Positions 7,173 to 15,641 of a stretch of DNA of 41,772 nt are shown here, piece after piece. A model generated the notes under the pieces. The model searched no databases and had not been told where the DNA came from. It was given only the letters and a program-made list of their open reading frames with translations. The position numbers and the translations under genes are program-made. The DNA lies in NCBI RefSeq assembly GCF_900103665.1, contig NZ_FNGY01000020.1:1-41772 (forward strand). Reading direction: 5' to 3'. Each line of letters starts with the position of its first letter. The first letter of the stretch is position 1. The DNA comes from Pedobacter steynii. GTDB lineage: Bacteria > Bacteroidota > Bacteroidia > Sphingobacteriales > Sphingobacteriaceae.

Positions 7173-9548
7173 CTATTCGTATTTTAAGGCATCAATGGGA
7201 TTGGATTTTGCCACTTTGACCGACTGTGCACTCACAGTGAGGAATGCAATGAGCAAGGATAAACCGATGGCTATCGCAAAAGGAATAAAGGAAATACTGA
7301 CCCTGAATTCAAAAGCAGACAACCATTTGTTAATCAAAATATAAGCCAGTGGAAAAGCAATCAGATTGGCAACTGCAACCAGCTTAATAAAATCTTTGTT
7401 CAGCAAGGTTAAAATATTCATCATACTTGCGCCGAGTACTTTGCGAATACTGATTTCCTTTTTGCGTTGTTCCGCCATGAATAAACTTAAGCCCAGCAGC
7501 CCCAGACAGGAGATAAAAATCGAGAATCCACCGAACCAGTTCGCCAGGATGCCCAATACCTTTTCATTCTGAAACTTGGCTTCAAAACTATCACTCAAAA
7601 ATGTAGCCTCAACGGGAAAATCAGGATTCATCTCTTTGACCAGCCCTGTAATCTGCTGCATAGAAGTGCCAATGCTTTGCGAAGGGTTTAAACGCATTAC
7701 CAATACCCCTTCTCCATCTGCAGTAGGATTAACCATCATAATCATGGGGGTTACAGTCTGATAAGGTGTTTCCATAACGAAATCTTTCAGCACGCCGATG
7801 ATCGTCATTGGATTACCTCCCCAGGTAATCACTGTACCCACCGGATTTGATAAGTTCATTACTTTCACTGCTGATTCATTGATAATGACATTTGAACTGT
7901 CTGTGTATTTAGGTGAAAATTCTCTCCCCATCATCATCTTCGTGCCCAGAGTGGCCACGAAATCGTAATAAGTATACCTAAAGTTAATCAGGACATCCTC
8001 TTTTGGATTTTTACCCGGCCAGCTCACTCCGGAGGTATTGTTTCCTCCCTGACTTAAGCTTCTGCTGAATACACTCGCATTGATTACTGCCCCTGACTTC
8101 AGCAGCTGTTCCCGGAGTAATTTCATCTTTCCATCACGCTGTAATTTACCCTCAACTGGGATTTCGACCAATCCGGCCCTATTGTATCCCACAGGTTTAT
8201 TCTTAATGAAATTCAATTGCTGATAGATCACTACCGTGCATATGATTAAACAAACTGCAAATACAAATTGAAAAACCACCAAGACTTTCCTGATGGATAA
8301 GGAAGAATTTCCGGGCAGATTGAATCCTTTCAACACCTTCACCGGATTAAAAGAAGAGAGGTAAAAAGCCGGATAACTCCCCGCAACCAAACCAGTAAAC
8401 AGGGTCAGCCCGATCAGCGCAGACCAAAACGTCCAGTCTCTATAATTGATCGCCAGATTTGTATTTAAAACACCATTAAAGTAGGTAAGACTCAGCTCCA
8501 TTAACATAAAGGCCACTACCATCCCAAAACAGGCAAGCAATATAGATTCCAGCATAAACTGGCCGACCAATGACTTCCTCGCCGCACCAATCGCCTTACG
8601 TACCCCTACTTCTTTTGCACGTTTCTCAGATCTTGCCGTAGAAAGGTTCATAAAATTAATGCAGGCGATCAACAGAATACAAAAGGCAAGCAATAAGAAA
8701 ATCCTAAGGGTATCAATCTTACCGCCAACTGATTTTCCATTCTCAAATTTATCATACAGGTGCCATTTTGATAAGGGGTGGATCGAGGCAAAATTCCTGC
8801 TTTCCTTCAGATTCCGCTTATAAACGCCATTGATTTCTGCATTTACCCTTTCAGAAAAGTCATTGTCCTGAAGTTGCAGTACAGTAAGGCAATAATTATT
8901 ACCCCAATCTCTTTCATTTCCCTTTGCCCATGGATTTTCCTTTAAAAACATCTCCCAGGAACCCAGGTAATCAAACTGAAGGCTGCTGGTAACGGGGACA
9001 TCTTCGATCACACCTTCTACAATCAGTTCTTCCTTTCCACCCATTTTAACCGTTTTATTGATCGGATTTTCATTTCCAAACAGGATTTTCGCCATACGCT
9101 CGGTGAGTACTACAGAGTTTGGATGTTTCAGCATCTGATCCCTGTTTCCCTGTAAGACCTTATAATCAAAAACCTTAAGAAAAGCAGTATCCGTAAACAT
9201 CGCCTTTTTCTTGAAATTCTGATGGTTATAGCTAATCAGATGTTCAGCAGGATAAGTCGATCTTGAAACTCTGGCTATCCCTGGTATTTTGGTCCGCAGC
9301 TCCTCAGCCATCACGCCCGGTGTCCAGCTGAAGCTCACGATGCGATCTTCGCTTTTCTGATGGTTATAAACAACATAAGTACGGTCGTATCCGCTCGTGT
9401 GTTTATCGAAGCTCCATTCGTAGGCCACATACAGCAACAGAATCATACAACTAGCCAGACCGATCGCCAGACCGCCGACATTGATCAAAGTATATCCCTT
9501 GTTTTTCCAAAGGTTTCGCAAAGCGATTTTTAAGTTGAGTCTGAACAT
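7173..9548 (-). CDS. Duplicated FtsX/MacB-like ABC permease (array member 2)
   Basis: This 791-aa member of the tandem permease array has TM1 near residues 20-42 (LINVGGLAIGLASCMILLLY), two periplasmic MacB_PCD-like domains and two FtsX transmembrane triplets. Coupling helices are AKEVGVRKAIGA and KKEISIRKVLGA. The stretch FGGFSIFISCLGLLGLS before the last FtsX unit is the closest match among the intact copies to the relic at 1264-1595. It ends KSNPIDALKYE. It is spaced 14 bp from the upstream permease and shares about 60 bp of nearly identical 5' coding sequence with it. Its role in an efflux complex is inferred from operon context. Confidence 0.88.
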   Translation of the reverse strand: MFRLNLKIALRNLWKNKGYTLINVGGLAIGLASCMILLLYVAYEWSFDKHTSGYDRTYVVYNHQKSEDRIVSFSWTPGVMAEELRTKIPGIARVSRSTYPAEHLISYNHQNFKKKAMFTDTAFLKVFDYKVLQGNRDQMLKHPNSVVLTERMAKILFGNENPINKTVKMGGKEELIVEGVIEDVPVTSSLQFDYLGSWEMFLKENPWAKGNERDWGNNYCLTVLQLQDNDFSERVNAEINGVYKRNLKESRNFASIHPLSKWHLYDKFENGKSVGGKIDTLRIFLLLAFCILLIACINFMNLSTARSEKRAKEVGVRKAIGAARKSLVGQFMLESILLACFGMVVAFMLMELSLTYFNGVLNTNLAINYRDWTFWSALIGLTLFTGLVAGSYPAFYLSSFNPVKVLKGFNLPGNSSLSIRKVLVVFQFVFAVCLIICTVVIYQQLNFIKNKPVGYNRAGLVEIPVEGKLQRDGKMKLLREQLLKSGAVINASVFSRSLSQGGNNTSGVSWPGKNPKEDVLINFRYTYYDFVATLGTKMMMGREFSPKYTDSSNVIINESAVKVMNLSNPVGTVITWGGNPMTIIGVLKDFVMETPYQTVTPMIMMVNPTADGEGVLVMRLNPSQSIGTSMQQITGLVKEMNPDFPVEATFLSDSFEAKFQNEKVLGILANWFGGFSIFISCLGLLGLSLFMAEQRKKEISIRKVLGASMMNILTLLNKDFIKLVAVANLIAFPLAYILINKWLSAFEFRVSISFIPFAIAIGLSLLIAFLTVSAQSVKVAKSNPIDALKYE

Positions 9549-9562
9549 ATTATATAATTTGA

Positions 9563-11914
9563 CTATTCATATTTAAGGGCATCAACAGGCTTGGCATTCG
9601 CTGTTTTAAAGGTCTGAAGACTTACCGTAAGCACAGTGATCAATACAGAGATGATACTCGCAAAAACAAATGGCCATACGGTGATGCTGGTCCGGTACGC
9701 AAAGCCAGATAACCAGTTACTGGATAAAATATAGGCAACCGGAATGGCGATGAGGTTCGCGATGACAACCAATACTAAAAAGCTCTTATTGATCAGTCTC
9801 AGTATGTCCGTTGTCTCTGCTCCTAAAACCTTTCTTACTCCAATTTCCTTGGTACGCTCCTGAACGGAGAATGAAGCCAGCGCAAATAAACCCAATACAG
9901 CAATCGCCAGCGTAACATAGGTAAAGATATTAAAGAGCTTATCCAGCCTGATATACTGCACATAAACCTGCGCAAAACTTTGATCCAGCCAGGTGTATTG
10001 AAAAGGAAAAGGCTCCACAGCTGTCCATACTTTTTTGAGCGCTTCAAGCGTCACCTGTGTATTTGCCCCATCCATTTTTAAAATCACATGATCAGCAGAA
10101 TTTGTTCCCCTTCCTTCCACTACAAATGCAGTGGGTTCAGCGGCAGTTTCCATTCCTTTCTGAATATGGTCTTTAACCACGCCAATAATAACCCTATCGT
10201 TAATCCATTTGCTTCCGATCAGCTTTTGTAAACCATATTTTTTAACGGCAGATTCATTCACTACGATGGCATTGCTATCCGTAGCAAATTTATCCGAGAA
10301 CACACGTCCTCTTTGAGCAGGCATTCCCATCACCTTGAAATAATCAAAATCAACCGTAATGGTGCTTAGATTGGAGACCTTTCCTCCATTAAAATCACGG
10401 TCAATCACCTGCATTGCTTTCACACCCGGGTAGTAGTTCACACGGCTCACCGCATTTATTCCGGGTACTTTGAGCAACCGTTCTTTGATCTGACTGAAAT
10501 TTCTTCTGTTGTCGCCTTTCCTAACCTTAAACACCAGCACATGATCCTTTTTGAAACCCGCATCCTGATTTTTGATGTAAGTCACCTGCTGACGAATGAT
10601 CATCAAAGCCACCATAAACACGGTTGCCACAATAAACTGTACGGAAATAAGCGTTTTACGCATCCATAAACTGCCCGTTCCTCTGGAGAAGTTTCCTTTC
10701 AAAACCTTTACAGGTTCGTAGCTCGACAGAAAAAATGCGGCATAACCACCAGCAAGAATGACAACAAATGTCATCACCAAAGAGAGCTGAATGATCAGCT
10801 GTCCCGGATTTGAATAACTCAGGAGAGAGAGTTTCACCTCCATTAACTGGTTCAGAACAGGCATCCCAACTTCTGCAATGGTCAGGGCCAATAACAAAGC
10901 CAACACACATTGGATCCCTGTTTCTGTAAGAAAGTAAGTAATCAGGTTGCTTCTTGCGGCTCCTAAAACTTTTCTGACCCCGGTTTCTTTAGCCCGCTTC
11001 ACAGATTGTGCGATAGATAAATTGGTAAAATTAATACAGGCAATGATCAGCAACAAAGAAGAAAAGAGGACTAAAATCGTCACAATTTTAGCATTGCCTC
11101 TTTTGGTAGGATCCTGAGCGCTGCTGGCATGCAGGTAAAGATCGGGCACTGAAGTGAGGAACATCTCTACCTCTTTCAATCCCTGATCTTCCTTTACTAT
11201 AGGAAGTTTTTTAAAAGTCTGGTTTAGCTTTCTTACGAAGGCTTCTTTATCCGTTCCTTCCTTCAATTTTAAGTACGTATAATAATTCCCGTTACCCCAG
11301 CCGTCACCAGGTGATGACTTTTTCACAAAACCATCGTGTTCCATGTGTTCCGGCGTATTGGGTTCCTCATATACGCCACTCACCACATATTGATCTTTGG
11401 TATTGATCAATAACGATTGCCCTACTGGATTTGCTTTTCCAAAGAACAGCTCACTTGTTTTCTGACTTAAAACAATCTGATTTGCCGATAGCAGTGATGT
11501 TTTCGCATCCCCATAGATAAATTTATAGGGAAACAGGTTAAACCAGGAACTATCTACCCCCATGATATGGTCTACAAAGTTTTCATTCTTATCCTTACTT
11601 ACCAGTCGCTGTTTCATGTCCCAGACATAAAAACGACCGTAATCAACGATTTCCGGTAATACTTCTTTTAAAGCAGGCGCTAATTCAGCAGGGCTTGAAG
11701 AATATTCTTCCTGTCCAGGGCCCCATTTGATAGAAATCCGGTAAATGTCTTTTGCATCCGAATTCCAGGTATCGTAGCTCCGTTCATGGTTGGCAAACAA
11801 CAGGATCATAATAAATCCTGCCAATCCAATAGAGAGTCCAAAAATATTTAAAGTAGAATAGCCCTTGTTTTTCCAAAGGTTTCGTAACGCTATTTTTAGA
11901 TTGAGTCTGAACAT
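9563..11914 (-). CDS. Duplicated FtsX/MacB-like ABC permease (array member 1)
   Basis: This 783-aa permease is the one directly behind the intact ATPase (8 bp gap), so it is the best candidate for that ATPase's main partner. The topology is the eight-TM doubled MacB form. Coupling helices are AKETGVRKVLGA and TKEIGVRKVLGA, and the C-terminus is NAKPVDALKYE. The periplasmic domains differ from those of the other three copies. Start MFRLNLKIALRNLWKNKGY is fixed by alignment with the array. It probably exports a substrate from the periplasm or inner-membrane outer leaflet through the adaptor at 12726-13970 and an outer-membrane TolC-like channel, which is not in this window. Confidence 0.88.
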   Translation of the reverse strand: MFRLNLKIALRNLWKNKGYSTLNIFGLSIGLAGFIMILLFANHERSYDTWNSDAKDIYRISIKWGPGQEEYSSSPAELAPALKEVLPEIVDYGRFYVWDMKQRLVSKDKNENFVDHIMGVDSSWFNLFPYKFIYGDAKTSLLSANQIVLSQKTSELFFGKANPVGQSLLINTKDQYVVSGVYEEPNTPEHMEHDGFVKKSSPGDGWGNGNYYTYLKLKEGTDKEAFVRKLNQTFKKLPIVKEDQGLKEVEMFLTSVPDLYLHASSAQDPTKRGNAKIVTILVLFSSLLLIIACINFTNLSIAQSVKRAKETGVRKVLGAARSNLITYFLTETGIQCVLALLLALTIAEVGMPVLNQLMEVKLSLLSYSNPGQLIIQLSLVMTFVVILAGGYAAFFLSSYEPVKVLKGNFSRGTGSLWMRKTLISVQFIVATVFMVALMIIRQQVTYIKNQDAGFKKDHVLVFKVRKGDNRRNFSQIKERLLKVPGINAVSRVNYYPGVKAMQVIDRDFNGGKVSNLSTITVDFDYFKVMGMPAQRGRVFSDKFATDSNAIVVNESAVKKYGLQKLIGSKWINDRVIIGVVKDHIQKGMETAAEPTAFVVEGRGTNSADHVILKMDGANTQVTLEALKKVWTAVEPFPFQYTWLDQSFAQVYVQYIRLDKLFNIFTYVTLAIAVLGLFALASFSVQERTKEIGVRKVLGAETTDILRLINKSFLVLVVIANLIAIPVAYILSSNWLSGFAYRTSITVWPFVFASIISVLITVLTVSLQTFKTANAKPVDALKYE

Positions 11915-11922
11915 GATAATAC

Positions 11923-12621
11923 TTATATAAGTTCTTCTGTACGGTTCTTATTGATCTTTTCAGAGATCACGTGCCCATCTTTTAAGTTGATGATGCGGTT
12001 AGAAAAACTGGCATCATGAGAAGAGTGGGTCACCATCACAATCGTCGTCCCTGTTTCATTCAATTCACAAAGCAGCTCCATCACTTCATTACCATGGGAA
12101 CTGTCCAGGTTTCCTGTAGGCTCATCCGCCAATACCAGTTTTGGCTTCGTCACCAATGCTCTGGCAACCGCCACACGTTGCTGTTGTCCACCTGAAAGCT
12201 GCTGAGGAAAGTGTCCACTTCTATTCACGATGTTCATCCTTTCGATAATCTCATTGACCAGCCGTTTACGTTCTGTAGCAGGTACCTTATTATAGATCAG
12301 GGGAAGCTCAATGTTTTCAAAAACAGTCAGCTCATCGATCAAATTGAAATTCTGGAACACAAATCCCATATTACGTTTCCTGAAGTTGGAGCGCTCCTTA
12401 TCGTTTAATTTCAATAATTCAGTATCAATGAACTTATAACTGCCACTTTCTGGTTTATCCAACAGGCCCATTACATTTAGCAGGGTAGATTTTCCGCAGC
12501 CTGAAGGCCCCATAATAGAGACAAACTCCCCTTCTTTAACATGAAGGTTTATCCCATTTAAAGCGGTAGTCTCAATTTCTTCAGTTTTATAAACTTTTTC
12601 CAGGTTTTCTATTTTTATCAT
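11923..12621 (-). CDS. ABC transporter ATPase, MacB/LolD type
   Basis: This 232-aa ATPase has all catalytic motifs intact: Walker A GPSGCGKS (about residue 38), Q-loop GFVFQ, signature LSGGQQQRVAVARAL, Walker B LVLADEPTGN with D-loop NLDS, and H-loop VTHS. It belongs to the family that drives FtsX-type permeases by mechanotransmission. It lies between the adaptor gene (104-bp gap containing a long hairpin) and the first of four permeases (8-bp gap). Because the second ATPase in the locus has altered motifs, this one may serve several of the permeases; that is inference. Confidence 0.9.
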   Translation of the reverse strand: MIKIENLEKVYKTEEIETTALNGINLHVKEGEFVSIMGPSGCGKSTLLNVMGLLDKPESGSYKFIDTELLKLNDKERSNFRKRNMGFVFQNFNLIDELTVFENIELPLIYNKVPATERKRLVNEIIERMNIVNRSGHFPQQLSGGQQQRVAVARALVTKPKLVLADEPTGNLDSSHGNEVMELLCELNETGTTIVMVTHSSHDASFSNRIINLKDGHVISEKINKNRTEELI

Positions 12622-12660
12622 GGCTATATTTTTATCCGTTTAAGCGTTCTTTTTAAGGAA

Positions 12661-12704
12661 GGTTAGCGCCCCGGATCAACGCAAGAATCCTGGGCACACT
12701 AACC
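12661..12704 (-). other. Imperfect 44-nt hairpin between adaptor and ATPase genes
   Basis: GGTTAG (12661-12666) pairs with CTAACC (12699-12704), continuing through CCC/GGG and an inner GGAT/ATCC stem around loop region AACGCAA. Read on the minus strand no run of T follows, so it does not look like a full terminator. It fills most of the only long gap in the exporter operon and could be a processing or attenuation structure that sets adaptor versus ATPase levels. Confidence 0.45.
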
Positions 12705-12725
12705 TAAATTTATGTCTTTAATGCA

Positions 12726-13970
12726 CTATTTGCTAATTTCTACAATATCATACTGATTGAACTGATCGTAAGATGAAGTAATCACCTCCTCCTCTTTCTG
12801 TAGTCCTTCCAATACTTCATAGTACAGGAAGTTTTTACGTCCGATCTTCACATTTCTTTTTGTGGCCTTACCATTCTTCACCACAAACACCCAGGTGCCA
12901 CCGGTACTTTGGAAAAATTGTCCCTGCGAGATGAGTAAAGATTTAGTGTTGTCAGACAAGGTGAGTTTCACCTGCATAGAAAGACCCCTTCTCAGCTCAT
13001 CAGGAGATTTCCCCTCGAACACCAACTCCACCTGAAACTGCCCTGCAGTAACCTCTGGGATCACCTTTCTGACCGTCAATTTATAGGTCTTGCCATTAAA
13101 CTCTACGTTAGCACTCTGCCCTTCTTTCACCCTGTTGATGTAATATTCGTCTACCCCTGCCTGCAATTTATAGCCTTGCAATACATCGATCTTACCCAAC
13201 ATTTCATTCGGGGCATAAGACTTCCCTGTTACCGGGTCATAAGAAGATAAACGTCCGGCCACAGGAGCTTTAATCGTCATATTCTCTATATTCTGTCTGA
13301 TCGTTTCCAGGCTTTCATTCATCCTGCCAATGGAAATATCAATTTGTTTGAGTTGCATTACCCTTCCCTGATTCTCTTGTTTCACGGCCTGTTTCAGGAT
13401 CGTCTTCCTGCCTTGGAAATATTCGTAATCCTGACTTGAAATATTAAATTCTTCACGGGTGATCACGTTTTTAGAAAATAAGGTGCTGTCGATTTTATAC
13501 TTTCTGCTCGCAGTTCTCAAACTGTTTTCAATTACCATCATATCCTGGCTCATCACCCTCTGATTTTGTTCCAGATCCAGACGCAGCTTTCTCAATTGAT
13601 TGATCTGCTCGGTAATGCTCGTTTCGCTGGAAGTATAATTAGATAAGGCATTCGGATTGGTGATCCTCAACAATGGAGTTCCTTTCACTACCGAAGCTCC
13701 GTTTTCAGTAAAGATCTCTGCTACGGTACCACCTTCCGGTGAACTTACAATTACAGAGGTTAAAGGGACTACGCTTGCATTGAGCAGTACAACATCCTCG
13801 AAATCCCCATATTGAACTTTGCTCACTGTGATTTTCTCTGCATCTGCTTTATATACCTTGTTTAATGAAAGGCTGTATCCATAGGCCACAAGTCCCACTA
13901 AAACTATCGCCCCTGCAATGGTTAATATTGTTTTTTTATTGAACCTCTTTTTCTCTATGATCTTATCCAT
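12726..13970 (-). CDS. HlyD-family periplasmic adaptor (membrane fusion protein)
   Basis: This 414-aa adaptor for an ABC efflux complex has a short cytoplasmic N-terminus (MDKIIEKKRFNKK) followed by a membrane anchor at about 14-33. A lipoyl/barrel-sandwich half (SPEGGTVAEIFTENGASVVKGTPL) comes next. A long alpha-hairpin at roughly 110-235, rich in Gln, Leu and Arg, precedes the second lipoyl half (IKAPVAGRLSSYDP) and a beta-barrel domain. In MacA-like systems this protein bridges the permease and an outer-membrane channel. It is first in the minus-strand operon and 300 bp from the divergent sigma-54 regulator gene. A candidate sigma-54 promoter lies 29-46 bp upstream of its ATG. Confidence 0.9.
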   Translation of the reverse strand: MDKIIEKKRFNKKTILTIAGAIVLVGLVAYGYSLSLNKVYKADAEKITVSKVQYGDFEDVVLLNASVVPLTSVIVSSPEGGTVAEIFTENGASVVKGTPLLRITNPNALSNYTSSETSITEQINQLRKLRLDLEQNQRVMSQDMMVIENSLRTASRKYKIDSTLFSKNVITREEFNISSQDYEYFQGRKTILKQAVKQENQGRVMQLKQIDISIGRMNESLETIRQNIENMTIKAPVAGRLSSYDPVTGKSYAPNEMLGKIDVLQGYKLQAGVDEYYINRVKEGQSANVEFNGKTYKLTVRKVIPEVTAGQFQVELVFEGKSPDELRRGLSMQVKLTLSDNTKSLLISQGQFFQSTGGTWVFVVKNGKATKRNVKIGRKNFLYYEVLEGLQKEEEVITSSYDQFNQYDIVEISK

Positions 13971-13998
13971 TTTTGTATTACGCTTAGTGATTAGCCAT

Positions 13999-14016
13999 AA
14001 GCCAAGGGTATGCCAA
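13999..14016 (-). promoter_or_regulatory. Sigma-54 promoter candidate of the exporter operon
   Basis: The minus strand reads TTGGCATACCCTTGGCTT. Against the RpoN consensus TGGCACG-N4-TTGCW it matches 9 of 12 defined positions, including the invariant GG and GC spaced by 10 nt. If GC is at -12/-13, transcription starts near 13989, giving a 19-nt leader before the adaptor ATG (13970). The adjacent divergent gene encodes a sigma-54 activator, which strongly supports the assignment. Confidence 0.7.
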
Positions 14017-14097
14017 TTGAAAAAAACATATTTATATCACTAATTATCAGTAAGTTAAATCAAAGATCAATCAAAAAGCGTTCATAATCGGACACTA

Positions 14098-14107
14098 GCT
14101 GTACAGC
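14098..14107. promoter_or_regulatory. Palindrome, candidate activator-binding site
   Basis: GCTGTACAGC is a perfect 10-bp palindrome about 110 bp upstream of the predicted sigma-54 start, a usual distance for an enhancer site of an NtrC-type activator. A related one-mismatch palindrome, AACCGTACAGTT, lies at 14247-14258 next to the regulator start. Function is inferred from position only. Confidence 0.35.
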
Positions 14108-14270
14108 ATCGAACAGTTTCTACTATTTTTGACCATTGCTTCTGCCTGGGCTTTTATAAGAAGCACCACCTTAGCTGATGCCGCTCCGGAAATTCAGGAT
14201 TAAGGTAATGATGCCTGATGCCATATAATGAATAATAAGAAAACCAAACCGTACAGTTAAATTCATAAAA

Positions 14271-15641
14271 ATGATAGATGCAAATGTTTTAGTAATCGAT
14301 GACGATGACGACATCTTATTGAGTGCACGCTTATTCTTAAAACAACATTTCAATCAGGTCGTTACCTGTAAATCTCCTAAGGAAATCAATGTACTGCTCA
14401 GTCATAACGAGATAGACATTATCCTCCTGGACATGAATTATCAGAAAGGCGCGAGTAACGGACGTGAAGGGTTATACTGGCTGGAACATATCCTTTCCAT
14501 TGATAAAGACTATGTCGTGATTTTAATGACAGCCTATGGAAATGTGGAGCTTGCTGTTCAGGCCATAAAAAAGGGGGCTACAGATTTTATTCTTAAACCC
14601 TGGGAAAATGAAAAGCTGTTCGCTACCCTATCGGCGGCATCCCGTTTAAGGCAATCCAACAAAAAGGTCAAGAAACTGGAAAAGATCCATTCCTCTTTAC
14701 AAAAGGATCAGGCCAGGCAGTTCGAGCATATTGTTGGCAATTCAGCTCCCATTAAACACCTGCAAAATACCCTCGTTAAAGTGGCACCAACGGATGCCAA
14801 TGTCCTGATTCTGGGAGAAAACGGGACAGGGAAACAGGTTTTCGCTTATGAGTTGCACAAGCATTCTCTACGAAAAAATCATATTTTCATGCATGTAGAT
14901 CTGGGTTCCCTGAATGAGAATCTTTTCGAAAGCGAACTCTTTGGTTATGCAAAAGGGGCGTTTACAGACGCCAAAGACGATAAACCGGGCAGGTTTGAAC
15001 TGGCAGATGGAGGAACGATATTTTTAGATGAGATTGGAAATCTATCTCAACCGCTGCAGGCAAAATTGTTAAGTGTACTGCAAAACAGAACGGTTACCCG
15101 TCTGGGAGAGAGCAAAGAACGCAAGGTCAATGTGCGGCTAATTACGGCCACGAATATGCCACTCCATGAAATGGTGACCAAAGGAACATTCAGACAGGAT
15201 TTACTGTTCCGGATCAATACTGTAGAGCTATTGCTTCCAGGTCTGGCACAACGTGGTGAAGACATTATTCTGCTGGCAAACCACTTTCTCCATAGCTTCA
15301 GTACCAAATACCATAAAAGCCTGTATAAATTCGAGGCCAAAGCCGAGAGCCTGTTGTTAGGCTACCACTGGCCGGGAAATGTACGGGAACTCCAACATGT
15401 AATTGAACGTGCAGTGATCATGGCTGATGGCATGGAAATCAGTGCAGGCGATCTACAATTAAGCCCTCAGAAATTCGGAGGAAATACCATTATCCAACCG
15501 GAAATGGGATTGGAAGAAATGGAAAAACTCATGGTTCAGAAAGCAATAGACAAACATAAAGGCAATATTTCCAGAGCCGCCCTTGAACTTGGTCTCACCC
15601 GTGCGGCACTATACAGACGCATAGAAAAATTTGACCTATGA
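14271..15641 (+). CDS. Sigma-54-dependent NtrC-family response regulator
   Basis: This 456-aa regulator has three parts. The receiver domain (1-120) has the acidic cluster at residues 10-14, phospho-acceptor Asp54 (LLDMN), Thr87 and Lys109 (LKPWE). The AAA+ domain (about 153-385) has Walker A GENGTGKQ at 182-189, the sigma-54-contact loop GAFTDA in place of GAFTGA, Walker B GGTIFLDEIGN, and WPGNVREL. The C-terminal Fis-type HTH reads GNISRAALELGLTRAALYRR. Phosphorylated by its kinase, it would oligomerise on enhancer sites and remodel sigma-54 polymerase. It overlaps the kinase gene by 4 bp (ATGA) and is divergent from the exporter operon, its probable target. ATG at 14277 is an alternative start. 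Confidence 0.93.
   Translation: MIDANVLVIDDDDDILLSARLFLKQHFNQVVTCKSPKEINVLLSHNEIDIILLDMNYQKGASNGREGLYWLEHILSIDKDYVVILMTAYGNVELAVQAIKKGATDFILKPWENEKLFATLSAASRLRQSNKKVKKLEKIHSSLQKDQARQFEHIVGNSAPIKHLQNTLVKVAPTDANVLILGENGTGKQVFAYELHKHSLRKNHIFMHVDLGSLNENLFESELFGYAKGAFTDAKDDKPGRFELADGGTIFLDEIGNLSQPLQAKLLSVLQNRTVTRLGESKERKVNVRLITATNMPLHEMVTKGTFRQDLLFRINTVELLLPGLAQRGEDIILLANHFLHSFSTKYHKSLYKFEAKAESLLLGYHWPGNVRELQHVIERAVIMADGMEISAGDLQLSPQKFGGNTIIQPEMGLEEMEKLMVQKAIDKHKGNISRAALELGLTRAALYRRIEKFDL

Larger units (their letters stand above)
13971..14270. other. Divergent control region between exporter and NtrC-type regulator
   Basis: This 300-bp gene-free region contains a sigma-54 promoter candidate facing the exporter (13999-14016) and two GTAC-centred palindromes, GCTGTACAGC at 14098-14107 and AACCGTACAGTT at 14247-14258. 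These are plausible upstream activator sites for the response regulator encoded at 14271. I saw no convincing TAnnTTTG promoter for the regulator itself. Confidence 0.5.

Noticed and set aside
14141..14167. Second sigma-54 promoter toward the regulator gene (TGGGCTTTTATAAGAAGC)
   Set aside because: The GG to GC spacing is 12-13 nt instead of 10.
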